DNA of 64,000 nucleotides from Ramlibacter sp. PS4R-6 (GTDB lineage: Bacteria > Pseudomonadota > Gammaproteobacteria > Burkholderiales > Burkholderiaceae_C). The notes beneath the pieces are model-generated. The model saw nothing but the letters and a program-made list of their open reading frames with translations, searched no databases and was not told the origin of the DNA. Shown piece after piece: positions 17,394 through 28,234 of the stretch; the first letter of the stretch is position 1, and every line of letters starts with the position of its first letter. The DNA is taken from NCBI RefSeq assembly GCF_037572775.1, contig NZ_JBBHKA010000001.1, forward strand, positions 3,348,001-3,412,000, read 5' to 3'. A program made the position numbers and the translations under genes.

Positions 17394-18763
17394 GAGCCGG
17401 CGATTTTCATCTTCCCGACGAGCACCGACCCCACGGTCTTCGCGCCGTAGTTGTAGGTGTCCGAACCGATCGCCTGGATGCCGCCGAGCATGTCCTTCAG
17501 GTTCCCGGCGATCGTGATCTCGTGCACGGGGTACGCGATCTTCCCGTTCTCCACCCAGAAGCCGCTCGCGCCGCGCGAGTAGTCGCCGGTCACGTAGTTC
17601 ACGCCCTGCCCCATCAGCTCGATGACGAACAGGCCGCGCCCCAGCTTGCGCAGCATCTCGTCGAGGTCGTCGCCGCGCTGCGTGCGCTTGGACGTGAGCG
17701 TGAGGTTGTGCGAGCCGCCCGCGTTGCCCGTGGTCTTCATCCCCAGCTTGCGCGCCGAGTAGCTCGAGAGGAAATAGCCTTGCACCACCCCGGCGTCGAC
17801 GACCTTGCGCGCCTTGGTGCGCACACCCTCTTCGTCGAACGCCGAACTGCCCTTCCCGCGGCGCACGTGCGGGTCCTCGACCAGGTCCACGTGGTCCGGG
17901 AAGACCTTCTTGCCCAGTGAATCGACCAGGAAGCTGCTGCGGCGGTACAGCGCCCCGCCGCTGGTGCCCTGGACGTACGCGCCGATGAGGCCAGCGGCCA
18001 CAGGCGATTCGAACAGCACCGGGCACTCGCGCGTGGTGATCTTGCGGGACTTCAGGCGCGACAGCGCACGCTCCGCCGCATAGCGGCCCACCGCCTTCGG
18101 ATCGGCCAACTCGCGCGAGTCGCGCATGGAGGTGTACCAGGCGTCGCGCTGCATGTCGTCGCCCTTGCCCGCGATGGGCGCCACAGACACCGAATGGCGC
18201 GAGCTCGCATAGCCGCCGCGGAAGCCGCGCGAATGGGCCGAGAAGAAATGGCTTTGCTGCGCCGACACGCCGGCGCCTTCGCTGTTGGTGATGCGCTTGT
18301 CGGTCTTGAAGGCGGCGGCCTCGCATTCGAGCGCGATCTGCGCGGCCTTTTCGCTGGTGATGTCCCAGGGGTGGAACAGGTCCAGGTCGGGCTGTTCGTC
18401 GGCGCCCGCGATGTCACCCGCCTCCGGCAGGCCCGCGAAGGGGTCTTCGGCCGTGAAGCGCGCGATGTCGTAGGCGGCCTGCACCGTCTGCTCGATCGCC
18501 GCGGCGGAGAAATCCGACGTGCTGGCGTTGCCGCGCCGCTTGCCCACGTACACCGTCACGCCCAGCGACTTGTCGCGGTTGCGCTCGACGTTTTCCAGCT
18601 CGCCCTTGCGCACGGACACCGACAGGCCGCAGCCCTCGGAGGCTTCCGCGCCGGCGTCGGTGGCGCCCAGCTTCCTGGCGTGCGCGAGCGCGGCGTCGAC
18701 GAGTTGTTCGAATTGCGCGCGGCTGTAGGTGAATCCCCGCCCGGGCTGGTCTGTTGTTTTCAT
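17390..18763 (-). CDS. pmbA: Metalloprotease PmbA/TldE
   Basis: This 457-residue member of the TldD/PmbA (U62) family forms a TldD/E protease that trims modified peptides in the cytoplasm. Recognisable stretches are DAGAEASEGCGLSVSVRKG near the N-terminus, the central FESPVAAGLIGAYVQGTSGG, and GDYSRGASGFWVENGKI towards the C-terminus. It is divergent from darP with 26 bases between start codons, as in many gammaproteobacteria and betaproteobacteria. No tldD is in the window. Confidence 0.95.
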   Translation of the reverse strand: MKTTDQPGRGFTYSRAQFEQLVDAALAHARKLGATDAGAEASEGCGLSVSVRKGELENVERNRDKSLGVTVYVGKRRGNASTSDFSAAAIEQTVQAAYDIARFTAEDPFAGLPEAGDIAGADEQPDLDLFHPWDITSEKAAQIALECEAAAFKTDKRITNSEGAGVSAQQSHFFSAHSRGFRGGYASSRHSVSVAPIAGKGDDMQRDAWYTSMRDSRELADPKAVGRYAAERALSRLKSRKITTRECPVLFESPVAAGLIGAYVQGTSGGALYRRSSFLVDSLGKKVFPDHVDLVEDPHVRRGKGSSAFDEEGVRTKARKVVDAGVVQGYFLSSYSARKLGMKTTGNAGGSHNLTLTSKRTQRGDDLDEMLRKLGRGLFVIELMGQGVNYVTGDYSRGASGFWVENGKIAYPVHEITIAGNLKDMLGGIQAIGSDTYNYGAKTVGSVLVGKMKIAGS

Positions 18764-18789
18764 TGCGGCGACTATGATAGCCGTCGCCT

Positions 18790-19425
18790 ATGTCACGCAA
18801 ACCGAAGAAGGGCTACTGGGTCCGCGGCACTTTCGTCGCGGAAGGCAGCGAGCTCGACCTGCAGCTCAAGGCTGAGCTCAAGGGTGAAACCAGCAAGACC
18901 GACCTCAAGCGCGAGAGCGAAGAGGTGCAGAAGCTCGGCGAACAGCTGCTCACGCTGCGCGCCGGCCTGTTCGACCGCCTGCAGTTGCCCGAAAAACTCG
19001 TCGAAGCGCTCGCCGAGATGAAGCGCATCACCAATTTCGAGGGCCGCCGCCGCCAGTCGCAGTACGTCGGCAAGTTGATGCGCGGGCTGGAGCCGGAAGA
19101 ATTGCAGGCGATCCGCGACGCGCTGGAGGAGCAGAACAAGGGTTCGGCGAAGGAAGCCTTGTCGCTGCACCTGGCCGAGAAGTGGCGCGACGACCTGATC
19201 GCCGACGACGAGGCCGTGCAGCGCTGGATCACGCAGCACCCCGGCACCGACACGCAGCAGCTGCGCGCGCTGGTGCGCCAGGCGCGCAAGGAAACACCGG
19301 CCGATGCGGAGGCGGTGTCGAAAGGCCTGGCGCCGCGCCACGGCCGCGCGTACCGCGACATCTTCCAGATCGTCAAGCAGCACTTGAGCGAGGTGAGCCA
19401 TGACGGCGACGAACACGACGAGTGA
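18790..19425 (+). CDS. darP: Ribosome-associated protein DarP/YjgA
   Basis: This 211-residue protein of the DUF615/YjgA family is involved in late 50S subunit maturation. The family core is present: SRKPKKGYWVRG, ELKRE-like charged helices, LPEKLVEALAEMKRITNFEGRRRQ-type sequence at about 60-85, and a C-terminal helix ending LSEVSHD. It is divergent from pmbA and overlaps mog by 26 bases, so the two are probably co-translated. Confidence 0.93.
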   Translation: MSRKPKKGYWVRGTFVAEGSELDLQLKAELKGETSKTDLKRESEEVQKLGEQLLTLRAGLFDRLQLPEKLVEALAEMKRITNFEGRRRQSQYVGKLMRGLEPEELQAIRDALEEQNKGSAKEALSLHLAEKWRDDLIADDEAVQRWITQHPGTDTQQLRALVRQARKETPADAEAVSKGLAPRHGRAYRDIFQIVKQHLSEVSHDGDEHDE

Positions 19426-20011
19426 ATTCGACCCCGTGAAGATCGGCATCGTGTCGGTGAGCGACCGCGCCTCCAGCGGCGTCTACGAGGACAAGGGCCT
19501 GCCCGCGCTGCAGGACTGGCTCACGCGCGCGCTGAAGAACCCCATCACCTTTGAGTCGCGCCTGATCCCCGACGAGAAGGAAGTGATCAGCAAGGCTCTC
19601 GTGGAGCTGTGCGACGCGGGCTGCTCGCTCGTGCTCACCACCGGCGGCACGGGCCCGGCGCCGCGCGACGTGACGCCCGAGGCCACGCTGGCCATCGCCG
19701 ACAAGGAAATGCCCGGCTTCGGCGAGCAGATGCGCCAGATCAGCTTGCGCTTCGTGCCCACCGCCATCCTCTCGCGCCAGGTTGCCGTGATCCGTGGCAA
19801 GAGCCTGGTGATGAACCTGCCGGGCCAGCCCAAGTCCATCCAGGAGACGCTGGAAGGCCTGAAGGCCGAAGGCGGCGCACAGGTGGTGCCCGGCATCTTC
19901 GCCGCGGTGCCCTATTGCATCGACCTGGTGGGCGGGCCGTACCTGGAAACGGACGATGGCGTTTGCAAGGCATTCCGGCCAAAATCCGCCTTACGCCCGG
20001 CACGCACCTGA
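19400..20011 (+). CDS. mog: Molybdopterin adenylyltransferase
   Basis: This 203-residue enzyme of molybdenum cofactor synthesis adenylates molybdopterin before Mo insertion. Signatures are VSVSDRASSGVYEDKG, LTTGGTGPAPRDVTPEA and VMNLPGQPKSIQE, all standard for MogA. It starts inside the end of darP. It serves molybdoenzymes such as NasA in this window. Confidence 0.95.
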   Translation: MTATNTTSEFDPVKIGIVSVSDRASSGVYEDKGLPALQDWLTRALKNPITFESRLIPDEKEVISKALVELCDAGCSLVLTTGGTGPAPRDVTPEATLAIADKEMPGFGEQMRQISLRFVPTAILSRQVAVIRGKSLVMNLPGQPKSIQETLEGLKAEGGAQVVPGIFAAVPYCIDLVGGPYLETDDGVCKAFRPKSALRPART

Positions 20012-20051
20012 CCGGAGCAGTTCCGGGCCGGCCTCGAGAGGAGGGGCGCAC

Positions 20052-20570
20052 ATGGCTGGAACGATCGTCACCGAAACACGCGAATGGACCCGGCTGGAGA
20101 TCGCCGAGCTCCTGATCTCCCGGACGGCCCTCACCGAACTCAAGCGCGAAGCCGCCCAGGACATCGCGCAGCTGCTCAAGCCCGAACACGTCGCCGCCGG
20201 CACCGTCCTCATAGAAGAGGGCGTCACCAGCACGGGCTTCATGGCGCTGGTGCTGGAGGGCGAGGCCATCGTGGCCAACGCGATCACCAGCGGCGAGGCG
20301 GTGGTGCTGGGCGAGATAGGCCCCGGCGCCGTGTTCGGCGAGATGGGCATTCTCGACGGCAAGCCGCGCTCGGCTACCGTCACGGCCGTCACCGACATGG
20401 ACATCGCCGTGCTGGACCGCCAGTCGCTCTCGCGCCTGATCGACGAGATGCCGGGCGTCGCCGTGGGCCTGCTCTCGGCGGTGATGGTGCGCGTGGCGGA
20501 ACGCCTGCGCGCCACCAATGCGCGCGTGATGGAGCTGGTGGAAGAAAACCGGAAGCTGCGCGGGGGCTGA
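20052..20570 (+). CDS. Cyclic nucleotide-binding domain protein without DNA-binding domain
   Basis: The 172-residue protein consists essentially of one cNMP-binding beta-roll at about 30-145 (AAGTVLIEEGVTSTGFMALVLEG; the phosphate-binding cassette is GPGAVFGEMGILDGKPRSATV). A C-terminal helix ending in VEENRKLRGG, probably coiled, follows. There is no helix-turn-helix, so it is not a CRP-type regulator. The cassette keeps the Gly, Glu and Arg that bind cAMP or cGMP. ATG 20052 has GAGAGGAGGGG upstream. A class III cyclase occurs at 48.7-49.5 kb; a functional link is speculative. Confidence 0.8.
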   Translation: MAGTIVTETREWTRLEIAELLISRTALTELKREAAQDIAQLLKPEHVAAGTVLIEEGVTSTGFMALVLEGEAIVANAITSGEAVVLGEIGPGAVFGEMGILDGKPRSATVTAVTDMDIAVLDRQSLSRLIDEMPGVAVGLLSAVMVRVAERLRATNARVMELVEENRKLRGG

Positions 20571-20576
20571 GCGCCC

Positions 20577-21347
20577 CTATTTGCCCACGAGCTGCGTCAG
20601 CTTCTCTTTCTGGAAGTGTTCCTTGAGGGCCGCTTCGTCCGGCACGCAATCGCCCTGCCGCCCACCTTCCGAGAGCTTCTCGATCGCCTGCCACAGCAGC
20701 GCGATCTGGTGCTCCTGCCCGGCGGCGTTGTCGATCAGGCCCTTCATGGCCTGCGACAGCGGGTCGTCGTTCTCGGTGATCCCGTAGGCCGAGAACCCCA
20801 TCTTGGCCGCGGCCAGCTCACGCCTCGCCGTGTCTTCGGCCTGGATGATGCGCGCGGGAATCCCCACAGCGGTCGCGCCCGCGGGCACCGGCTTGATCAC
20901 CACCGCGTTGCTGCCGATGCGCGCGTTGTCGCCCACCGTGAAGCCGCCCAGCACCTTGGCGCCGGCGCTCACCACGACGTTCTTCCCCAGCGTGGGATGG
21001 CGCTTGGCGCCCTTGTACAGCGAGGTGCCGCCCAGCGTCACGCCCTGGTAGATCGTGCAGCCGTCGCCGATCTCGGCCGTCTCGCCGACGACGACGCCCA
21101 TGCCGTGGTCGATGAACACGCCCTGCCCGATCTTGGCGCCCGGGTGGATCTCGATGCCCGTGAAGAAGCGCGACAGGTGCGAGGTGAAGCGCCCCAGCCA
21201 GCGCAGCCCGTGCGTCCAGAACCAGTGCGCCATGCGATGCATGACCAGCGCGTGCAGCCCCGGGTAACACGTGATCACCTCCCACGTGCTGCGCGCGGCA
21301 GGATCGCGGTCGAGGATGCACTGGATGTCGGAACGGATGCTGGACAT
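20577..21347 (-). CDS. cysE: Serine O-acetyltransferase
   Basis: This 256-residue enzyme starts cysteine synthesis by acetylating serine. It has an N-terminal helical region and the left-handed beta-helix hexapeptide region with [19 protein letters not shown] and [19 protein letters not shown], which contain the catalytic His-Asp. It lies 26 bases downstream of trmJ on the same strand, so co-transcription is likely, as in other betaproteobacteria. Confidence 0.95.
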   Translation of the reverse strand: MSSIRSDIQCILDRDPAARSTWEVITCYPGLHALVMHRMAHWFWTHGLRWLGRFTSHLSRFFTGIEIHPGAKIGQGVFIDHGMGVVVGETAEIGDGCTIYQGVTLGGTSLYKGAKRHPTLGKNVVVSAGAKVLGGFTVGDNARIGSNAVVIKPVPAGATAVGIPARIIQAEDTARRELAAAKMGFSAYGITENDDPLSQAMKGLIDNAAGQEHQIALLWQAIEKLSEGGRQGDCVPDEAALKEHFQKEKLTQLVGK

Positions 21348-21373
21348 GGCGTATTTGCTTATGCCACGCCAGT

Positions 21374-22099
21374 CTAGCTTTTTGTTTTAGTGCCCGCTTG
21401 GCCCATGGCCTTGGCGACACCACGCAGGATGTGGATTTCCTCGGGGGTGGGTTGCGCGCGGTTGAACAACTGGTTCAGCCGGGGCATGAGCTTCTTGGGC
21501 GCCGCGGGGTCGAGGAAGCCGATGGCCACCAGCGCCTGTTCCCAGTGATCGAGCATGCCCTGCACGGCCTGGGCGTCCGCGTGCGGCGACGGCGGCGACG
21601 GGGCGACGCCGAACCCCCCGAGCGCCATGCGCCACTCGTAGGCGATCACCTGGATCGCCGAGGCGATGTTCAGCGAGCCGTATTCGGGGTTCGTCGGGAT
21701 CGAGAGCGCGACGTGGCAGCGGTACACGTCCTCGTTGGACAGGCCGTAGCGCTCCGAGCCGAATACGAACCCCACGCCATGCTGCGACCGCGCCAGCGGC
21801 GGCAGGTGCTCGCGCGGCGTTTGCGTCGGCGGCCCGAAGTCGCGCGGCGTCATCGCCGTGGCGCACAGGTACGAAATGCCGTCGCCGGCCTCGGCCAGCG
21901 TGCCCACGATGCGAGCCTTTTCGAGGATGTCCGTCGCCCCGCTTGCCCGTTCGATCGCTTCCGGCTTTTGCAGCACATCGGGCCAGCGCGGGGCCACCAG
22001 CACCAGGTCGTCGAAGCCCATCACCTTCATCGCCCGAGCGGCGGCGCCCACGTTGCCGGCGTGGCTGGTGTTGATGAGGATGAAGCGGGTGGAGGTCAC
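21374..22099 (-). CDS. trmJ: tRNA (cytidine/uridine-2'-O-)-methyltransferase TrmJ
   Basis: This 241-residue SPOUT methyltransferase modifies ribose 32 of tRNA. Motifs are [21 protein letters not shown] (motif 1 region) and [15 protein letters not shown] plus [18 protein letters not shown], which form the trefoil-knot SAM site. GTG 22099 gives the family N-terminus [13 protein letters not shown]. An ATG at 22132 in the same frame would add eleven residues, but it falls across the presumed suhB promoter. The gene is divergent from suhB. Confidence 0.93.
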   Translation of the reverse strand: MTSTRFILINTSHAGNVGAAARAMKVMGFDDLVLVAPRWPDVLQKPEAIERASGATDILEKARIVGTLAEAGDGISYLCATAMTPRDFGPPTQTPREHLPPLARSQHGVGFVFGSERYGLSNEDVYRCHVALSIPTNPEYGSLNIASAIQVIAYEWRMALGGFGVAPSPPSPHADAQAVQGMLDHWEQALVAIGFLDPAAPKKLMPRLNQLFNRAQPTPEEIHILRGVAKAMGQAGTKTKS

Positions 22100-22101
22100 G
22101 G

Positions 22102-22107
22102 TAAAAT
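22102..22107 (+). promoter_or_regulatory. Possible -10 element for suhB
   Basis: TAAAAT (22102-22107) lies in the short region between the divergent trmJ and suhB genes. No good -35 hexamer is at 16-18 bases, so this is tentative. Confidence 0.35.
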
Positions 22108-22180
22108 CACGCCCATTCTCGCCGCCCCGCATCGCCGGTGGACGGGCCGCCTCCGGCGCAACTTGTTCTTCCCACAATCC

Positions 22181-23098
22181 ATGTCGTCTCCCAACCTGCA
22201 TCCCATGCTCAACGTGGCCATCAAGGCCGCCCGCGCCGCCGGCGCCATCATCAACCGCGCCGCGCTCGATGTCGAAGCCGTGCGCGTGTCGCAGAAGCAG
22301 GTGAACGACTTCGTCACCGAGGTGGACCACGCCAGCGAAGCGGCCATCATCGAGACGCTGCTCGGCGCCTACCCCGGCCACGCGATCTGGGCCGAGGAAT
22401 CCGGGAAGACGCATGGCCAGCAGTCCAGCGACCACATCTGGATCATCGACCCGCTGGACGGCACCACCAACTTCATCCACGGCTTCCCCGTCTACTGCAT
22501 CAGCATCGCCTTGCAGGTGAAGGGCCGCGTGGAGCAGGCCGTCATCTACGACCCCACGCGCAACGACCTCTTCACCGCCACCAAGGGCCGCGGCGCCTAC
22601 ATGAACGAGCGGCGCATCCGCGTCTCCAAGCGCATCGACCTGAAGAACAGCCTGGTGTCCACCGGCTTTCCCTTCCGGCCCGGCGACAACTTCAACAACT
22701 ACCTGCGCATGATGGCCGAGGTGATGCAGCGCACCGCCGGCCTGCGCCGCCCGGGCGCGGCGGCGCTCGACCTCGCCTACGTCGCCGCGGGCTTCACCGA
22801 CGGCTTCTTCGAAACGGGCCTGTCGCCCTGGGACGTGGCCGCGGGCTCGCTGCTGGTCACCGAAGCGGGCGGCCTGATCGGCAACTTCACGGGCGAGCCC
22901 GATTTCTTCGAGCAGCGCGAGTGCGTGGCCGGCAACCCCAAGGTGTACGCGCAGCTCGTTTCCATCCTGCACAAGTACAGCAAGTTCGCCAGCGTCGCCG
23001 AAAAGCGCGAGCTGCGCCAGAACAAGCTGAACCTCGTCGACCCGAAGACGCGGCCCGGCACCCAGGTCGAAGACGACCTTCCGCAGGGCGACGAGTAA
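22181..23098 (+). CDS. suhB: Inositol-1-monophosphatase SuhB
   Basis: This 305-residue Mg-dependent phosphatase has motif 1 [17 protein letters not shown] with the metal-binding Asp residues, the upstream WAEESG glutamates and the C-terminal [15 protein letters not shown]. SuhB hydrolyses inositol monophosphates and in E. coli also takes part in rRNA antitermination complexes. ATG 22181 is chosen; ATG 22205 is a weaker alternative. The C-terminal 35 residues extend beyond the catalytic fold. It converges on the M28 peptidase gene without a gap. Confidence 0.93.
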   Translation: MSSPNLHPMLNVAIKAARAAGAIINRAALDVEAVRVSQKQVNDFVTEVDHASEAAIIETLLGAYPGHAIWAEESGKTHGQQSSDHIWIIDPLDGTTNFIHGFPVYCISIALQVKGRVEQAVIYDPTRNDLFTATKGRGAYMNERRIRVSKRIDLKNSLVSTGFPFRPGDNFNNYLRMMAEVMQRTAGLRRPGAAALDLAYVAAGFTDGFFETGLSPWDVAAGSLLVTEAGGLIGNFTGEPDFFEQRECVAGNPKVYAQLVSILHKYSKFASVAEKRELRQNKLNLVDPKTRPGTQVEDDLPQGDE

Positions 23099-24691
23099 TC
23101 AACGGCGCCGGAATTCGGCGCCCGGCCGCCACTGCGGCAGGGGGCCGCCCTGCGCCAGCCGCCAGCCCACGGCGAAGCCGAACTCGGCGTGCTCCGCGGC
23201 CCCGACCATGTCCCAGTCGGCGCGGACGGTGTCGCTCACCTGGTGGTAGTCCTTCGCGACGTACGCGCCCACGGTTTGCTGCCGGTGGTCGGCCGGCTTG
23301 CCGATGAAGTCGTAGCCGGTGCGGATGTGCGCCACGGGCACGCCCGCGCGCGCGAACTCGAACGCATCGACGCGGTAGTACGACAAGGCTTCCGGCGTGC
23401 GGTCGGCGACGACCCGCAGGCCGCGCAGCGCGGCGGCGAGGTGCAGCGCGTCGTCGATCTCCGAGTCGCCCAGGCCCGGCACCTGGAAGTCCTCGGTGCG
23501 TCCCCACACGTTCAGGATGTCCAGGTTGAGGGCCGCCACCGTGCGCGCCAGCGGGAAGAACGGGTGGGCCACGTAGTGCTTCGCACCGAGCAGGCCCGAC
23601 TCCTCGGCCGTCGTCGCGATGAAGAGCACGGTGCGCGGCGGCGCCTGCGGCAAGGCCGCGAAGACCCGCGCGATCTCCAGGATCGCCGCGGTGCCGGACG
23701 CGTTGTCCAGCGCGCCGTGGTAGATGCCGCCGGCCGCAGCGGCGCCCAGGTGGTCCCAATGCGCCGTGTAGATCACCACGTCGCCCTTGAGCCGCGGGTC
23801 GCGGCCTTCGACGCGCGCGACGACGTTGCGCGAGGTGAAGGTGCGCAAGGTCGAGCGCACGTCGAAGTCCACCGCGGCGCCGAGCCGCACCGGCGCGAAG
23901 TCCCTGCGCTGCGCGGCCGCGTGCAGCGCCTCGAAGTCGTGGCCGGCGCGGGCGAAAAGCTCGCGCACGCGTTCGACGGGAACGACCAGCTCCACCTGCA
24001 ATTCCTGCTGCGCCGCCGGCATGAGCACCGGCCTTTCCGTGCCCACCTGGCTGGCGAAGGCACTGAAAGGCACGCCGCCCGCGCGCTGCAGCTCGTGCAC
24101 CGCGATGGAGGCCACCGCGCCGCGCTCGAGCGCCATGCGCCGCCTGTGGTCGCGGGTGGTGTAGTAGGTGCGGCGGTCGGGACGGAAGGCGGGTTCGCCC
24201 AGCAGGTACACCACCGTCTTGCCGCGCACGTCGGCCTGCTTGTAGTCGTCCCACCCGTATTCGGGCGCCACGATGCCGTGGCCCACGAACACGAGCTCCG
24301 ACGCGCCGACGGCGACGTGCTCGCGCGGCTGCGCGGAGCCGCCCGCGAAGTCGCGCCGGGGTTCCCAGTCGATGCGCCCGCCGCCCACCGCAATGGAAGC
24401 CGTGACCGTCGAGCGGATGCCCGTGATGGGCACCTCCTGCACATAGGTGCCGTCGGGGTTGCCCGGGGCCAGGCCGTAGCGCCGGAAGGTGTCGGCCAGG
24501 TAGGCCACCGTGAGCTCCTCGCCCTCGGTGCCCGGCCGGCGTCCGCCGAAACGCCCGGACGCCAGTGTTTCGATGTGGGCCAGGAGCGCGGCCGGGTCGA
24601 TGCGCACCGCCGGCGCCGGCGCCGGCCCGCCCGGCACCGCACTGCACGCAACCAGCAAGGCCGCGCAAATTGCGGCCACCACGCGTTTCAT
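23099..24691 (-). CDS. M28-family metallopeptidase, lipoprotein
   Basis: This 530-residue zinc exopeptidase has a lipoprotein signal peptide with lipobox LLVAC near residue 16. A PA-like inserted region is followed by the M28 catalytic domain at about 270-500: zinc ligands in YTAHWDHLG, the bridging Asp in [11 protein letters not shown], and the Glu pair in [11 protein letters not shown]. It should act in the periplasm or at the outer membrane, probably as an aminopeptidase. ATG 24691 places the signal peptide at the N-terminus; longer in-frame starts upstream only cover the mutS promoter region. It is divergent from mutS. Confidence 0.85.
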   Translation of the reverse strand: MKRVVAAICAALLVACSAVPGGPAPAPAVRIDPAALLAHIETLASGRFGGRRPGTEGEELTVAYLADTFRRYGLAPGNPDGTYVQEVPITGIRSTVTASIAVGGGRIDWEPRRDFAGGSAQPREHVAVGASELVFVGHGIVAPEYGWDDYKQADVRGKTVVYLLGEPAFRPDRRTYYTTRDHRRRMALERGAVASIAVHELQRAGGVPFSAFASQVGTERPVLMPAAQQELQVELVVPVERVRELFARAGHDFEALHAAAQRRDFAPVRLGAAVDFDVRSTLRTFTSRNVVARVEGRDPRLKGDVVIYTAHWDHLGAAAAGGIYHGALDNASGTAAILEIARVFAALPQAPPRTVLFIATTAEESGLLGAKHYVAHPFFPLARTVAALNLDILNVWGRTEDFQVPGLGDSEIDDALHLAAALRGLRVVADRTPEALSYYRVDAFEFARAGVPVAHIRTGYDFIGKPADHRQQTVGAYVAKDYHQVSDTVRADWDMVGAAEHAEFGFAVGWRLAQGGPLPQWRPGAEFRRR

Positions 24692-24735
24692 CCACCCCTC
24701 CTCGAAGACAAGTCCGTCACGCCGGCAGCGGGCCC

Positions 24736-24768
24736 TTGACCGGGCCGGCGCCCGCAACTGATAGATTC
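24736..24768 (+). promoter_or_regulatory. Probable mutS promoter
   Basis: TTGACC at 24736-24741 is followed after 18 bases by GATAGA (24760-24765), within the 101-base divergent gap before the mutS start at 24793. The -10 is weak. Confidence 0.4.
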
Positions 24769-24792
24769 CGGAAAGCCTACGCCCGTTTCCGC

Positions 24793-27411
24793 ATGAAAGC
24801 CACCGACCTCGCGGCGCCCCCGCAGCCGCAGCACACGCCCGTCATGGCGCAGTACCTGCGGGTGAAGGCGGAGCATCCCGACACGCTCGTCTTCTACCGG
24901 ATGGGCGATTTCTACGAGCTGTTCTACAGCGACGCCGAAAAGGCCGCGCGCCTGCTGGACATCACGCTGACCAAGCGCGGCTCGTCGGGCGGCGAGCCGG
25001 TGGTGATGGCCGGCGTGCCGTTTCATTCCGTCGAGGGTTACCTCGCGCGCCTGATCAAGCAGGGAGAATCGGTCGCGATCTGCGAACAGGTCGGCGACGT
25101 CGCCACCAGCAAGGGCCCGGTCGAACGCAAGGTGGTGCGCGTCGTCACGCCCGGCACGCTCACCGACACCGAGCTGATGAACGACAAGGCCGAGGCGATG
25201 CTGCTGGCCGTCCACCAGGGCTCGCGCCACAAGCTGGGCCTGGCGTGGCTCAGCGTGACGCAAGGCGCGCTGCAACTGGCCGAGTGCGCGGGCGACGAGC
25301 TGGAATCGTGGATCGCCCGCATCGGGCCGAGCGAAGTCCTCTACAGCGCCGATGCAACGCCCACGTTCGAGCAGCGGCTGAAGACCGCTAAGTCGAACGG
25401 CGGCTTCTCCCTGGCCCAGCGCCCCGCGTGGAGCTTCGACGAGGGCCTGGGCCTGCGCAAGCTGCTGGAGCAGCTCAATAGCGCGACCCTCACCGCGTGG
25501 CGCGCCGACGAGATGTTCTGCGCGCACGCCGCCGCGGCCGCCCTGCTCTCGTACGCCGAGCACACGCAGGGACGCGCGCTCTCGCACGTGCAAAGCCTGC
25601 AGGTGCAGCGCGACGACGAGCTCATCGACCTGCCCGTCACCACGCGCCGCAACCTGGAGCTCGTGCAGACCCTGCGCGGCGAGGATTCGCCCACGCTGTT
25701 CTCGCTGCTCGACACCTGCATGACCGGCATGGGCAGCCGCGCCCTCAAGTGCTGGCTGCTCGAGCCGCGCCGCGAGCGCTCGCAAGCCACGCAGCGGCAC
25801 GACGCGATCGACGTGCTGCGCGAAGGCCTGTGGCAGGTGCTGCGCAACGACCTGAAGGGCTGCAGCGATGTCGAGCGCATCACCGCACGCATTGCCCTGC
25901 GCCAGGTGCGCCCGCGCGAACTCGTCGGCCTGCGCTACTCGCTGGAGAAGGCCACGGCCCTGGCCCACCGGTTGGAGGCACGCGACGGCCTGCTGGCCGA
26001 GATCCGCGCGCACCTCACGCCGCCCGCGGGCTGCGAGGAGTTGCTCAAGCGCACGCTGATGGAAGAACCCGCGGCGATGGTGCGCGACGGCGGCGTCATC
26101 GCCACCGGCCACGACGGCGAGCTCGACGAGCTGCGCGCCATCGCGGACAACTGCGACGGCTTCCTGCTGGACCTGGAGGGCCGCGAGCGTGCGCGCACGG
26201 GTATCGCCAACCTGCGCGTGCAGTTCAACAAGGTGCACGGCTTCTACATCGAGGTCACGCAGGGCCAGCTGGACAAGGTGCCGGCGGACTACCGCCGCCG
26301 CCAGACGCTCAAGAACGCCGAGCGCTTCATTACGCCGGAGCTCAAGGCCTTCGAGGACAAGGCGCTGTCGGCGCAGGACCGCGCGCTGGCCCGCGAGAAA
26401 TTCCTGTACGAGCAGCTGCTCGACGAGCTGCAGGCCCACGTGCCGGCGCTGGGCCGCCTCGCCCGCGCCATCTCCTCGCTCGATGCGCTTGCGACGCTGG
26501 CCGAACGCTCCCTGACCTTGAACTGGTGCCGCCCGCAGTTCATGAAGGAGCCCGGCATCGAGATCGACAAGGGCCGCCACCCGGTGGTCGAAGCGCGCCT
26601 GGCCGAAACCGGCGCCGGCGCCTTCATCCCCAACGACACGCGCCTGGGCCCGAAACAGCGCATGCAGGTCATCACGGGCCCCAACATGGGCGGCAAGTCC
26701 ACGTACATGCGCCAGGTGGCGATCGTTTGCCTGCTGGCCTCCATGGGTTCGTTCGTGCCGGCGGCGAGCTGCCGCCTGGGGCCCATGGACGCGATCCACA
26801 CGCGCATCGGCGCCGCCGACGACCTGGCCAATGCGCAGTCGACCTTCATGCTGGAGATGACCGAGGCCGCGCAGATCCTGCATTCGGCCACGGCGCAATC
26901 GCTGGTGCTGATGGACGAGATCGGCCGCGGCACCTCCACCTTCGATGGCCTGGCTCTTGCATCGGGCATCGCGGCGCACCTGCACGACAAGACCCAGGCC
27001 TTCACCTTGTTCGCGACGCACTATTTCGAGCTGACGGAGTTCCCGGCCAAGCACCACGCCGCCGTGAACGTGCACGTGAGCGCCGTCGAATCGGGCGCGG
27101 ACATCGTGTTCCTGCACGAGATCCAGCCGGGCCCGGCCAGCCGCAGCTACGGCATCCAGGTGGCGCGCCTGGCCGGCATGCCCACGGGCGTGGTCAACCA
27201 CGCGCGCCACGCGCTGTCGGCATTGGAGAAACACCAGGAACAAAGCCGCGAGCAGGTAGACTTGTTCGCGCCGCCTCCCGCCGCGCAGGCGCCGGCGCCC
27301 AGCGCCGTGGAAGCGGCCCTGGGCGCGCTCGATCCCGACGCGCTCAGCCCGCGCGAGGCGCTGGATGCGCTCTATGCGCTGAAGAAGAAGCTAGGAGACA
27401 CGAAACCATGA
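24793..27411 (+). CDS. mutS: DNA mismatch repair protein MutS
   Basis: The 872-residue protein recognises mismatches and starts methyl-directed repair. It keeps the mismatch-contacting [11 protein letters not shown] motif near residue 34, the connector and clamp domains, the Walker [17 protein letters not shown] near residue 630, the ABC signature [14 protein letters not shown] and Walker [20 protein letters not shown] 24793 gives a normal N-terminus. Its stop overlaps the start of the next gene (ATGA). Confidence 0.98.
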   Translation: MKATDLAAPPQPQHTPVMAQYLRVKAEHPDTLVFYRMGDFYELFYSDAEKAARLLDITLTKRGSSGGEPVVMAGVPFHSVEGYLARLIKQGESVAICEQVGDVATSKGPVERKVVRVVTPGTLTDTELMNDKAEAMLLAVHQGSRHKLGLAWLSVTQGALQLAECAGDELESWIARIGPSEVLYSADATPTFEQRLKTAKSNGGFSLAQRPAWSFDEGLGLRKLLEQLNSATLTAWRADEMFCAHAAAAALLSYAEHTQGRALSHVQSLQVQRDDELIDLPVTTRRNLELVQTLRGEDSPTLFSLLDTCMTGMGSRALKCWLLEPRRERSQATQRHDAIDVLREGLWQVLRNDLKGCSDVERITARIALRQVRPRELVGLRYSLEKATALAHRLEARDGLLAEIRAHLTPPAGCEELLKRTLMEEPAAMVRDGGVIATGHDGELDELRAIADNCDGFLLDLEGRERARTGIANLRVQFNKVHGFYIEVTQGQLDKVPADYRRRQTLKNAERFITPELKAFEDKALSAQDRALAREKFLYEQLLDELQAHVPALGRLARAISSLDALATLAERSLTLNWCRPQFMKEPGIEIDKGRHPVVEARLAETGAGAFIPNDTRLGPKQRMQVITGPNMGGKSTYMRQVAIVCLLASMGSFVPAASCRLGPMDAIHTRIGAADDLANAQSTFMLEMTEAAQILHSATAQSLVLMDEIGRGTSTFDGLALASGIAAHLHDKTQAFTLFATHYFELTEFPAKHHAAVNVHVSAVESGADIVFLHEIQPGPASRSYGIQVARLAGMPTGVVNHARHALSALEKHQEQSREQVDLFAPPPAAQAPAPSAVEAALGALDPDALSPREALDALYALKKKLGDTKP

Positions 27412-28229
27412 CCTATTGCGTCGGCATCAAGCTCAATGCGGGGCTCGTGTTCCTGTCCGATTCGCGCACCAATGCGGGCGTGGACAACATCAGTACCTAC
27501 CGCAAGATGATCGTCTACGAGAAGCCGGGCGACCGCTTCATGGTGCTGCTGTCCGCCGGCAACCTGAGCATCTCGCAGTCGGTGCGCGAGATCCTGCAGG
27601 TCGAGCAGCTGAAGGAAGGCAACGACGAGACGCTCACGATCTGGAACGCCAAGAGCATGTTCGATGCCGCGCGCGTGCTGGGCAACGCGGTGCGCCACGT
27701 GTACGACCGCGACGCCAAGTCGCTGGAGCGCGCGGGCGTGGAGTTCAACGTCAACCTGATCTTCGGCGGCCAGATCCGCGGCGAAGGCATGCGCCTGTTC
27801 CAGGTGTACTCGGCGGGCAACTTCATCGAGGCCACGGCGGAGACGCCCTACTTCCAGGTCGGCGAGTACAAGTACGGCAAGCCGGTGCTCGACCGCGTGA
27901 TCACGCCCGACACGCCGCTGGACGAAGCCGCCAAGTGCGCGCTGGTGTCCATGGACTCGACGATGAAGTCCAACCTGTCGGTGGGCCCGCCGCTGGACCT
28001 CGTGGTCTACCAGGTCAATGCCTTCCAGACCGACCAGGTCGTCTGCATCGATTCGGCCAACCCCTACTACCGCATGCTGCACACCAGCTGGGGGCAGAAG
28101 CTGCGCGAGGTGTTCGACAGCCTGGAAGACCCGGTGTGGGACGACAAGCACACCGACATCCCGCTGAAGTCGGCTGGCCGCACCCCGCCGCTGAAAAAAA
28201 TCACACGCCCGGACGAACGCCTGATCTGA
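27408..28229 (+). CDS. Anbu-type bacterial proteasome homologue
   Basis: The 273-residue protein belongs to the Ntn-hydrolase proteasome-like family. It matches the Anbu (ancestral beta subunit) group, starting [20 protein letters not shown]. Removal of Met would expose Thr as the catalytic nucleophile, with Asp in SDSRTN and Lys in TYRKM completing the centre. It is longer than HslV and has a C-terminal extension after about residue 240. Anbu genes usually sit with ATP-grasp, alpha-E and transglutaminase-like genes; here the gene instead overlaps mutS by 4 bases. Its substrate is unknown. Confidence 0.85.
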   Translation: MTYCVGIKLNAGLVFLSDSRTNAGVDNISTYRKMIVYEKPGDRFMVLLSAGNLSISQSVREILQVEQLKEGNDETLTIWNAKSMFDAARVLGNAVRHVYDRDAKSLERAGVEFNVNLIFGGQIRGEGMRLFQVYSAGNFIEATAETPYFQVGEYKYGKPVLDRVITPDTPLDEAAKCALVSMDSTMKSNLSVGPPLDLVVYQVNAFQTDQVVCIDSANPYYRMLHTSWGQKLREVFDSLEDPVWDDKHTDIPLKSAGRTPPLKKITRPDERLI

Positions 28230-28234
28230 AAGCC

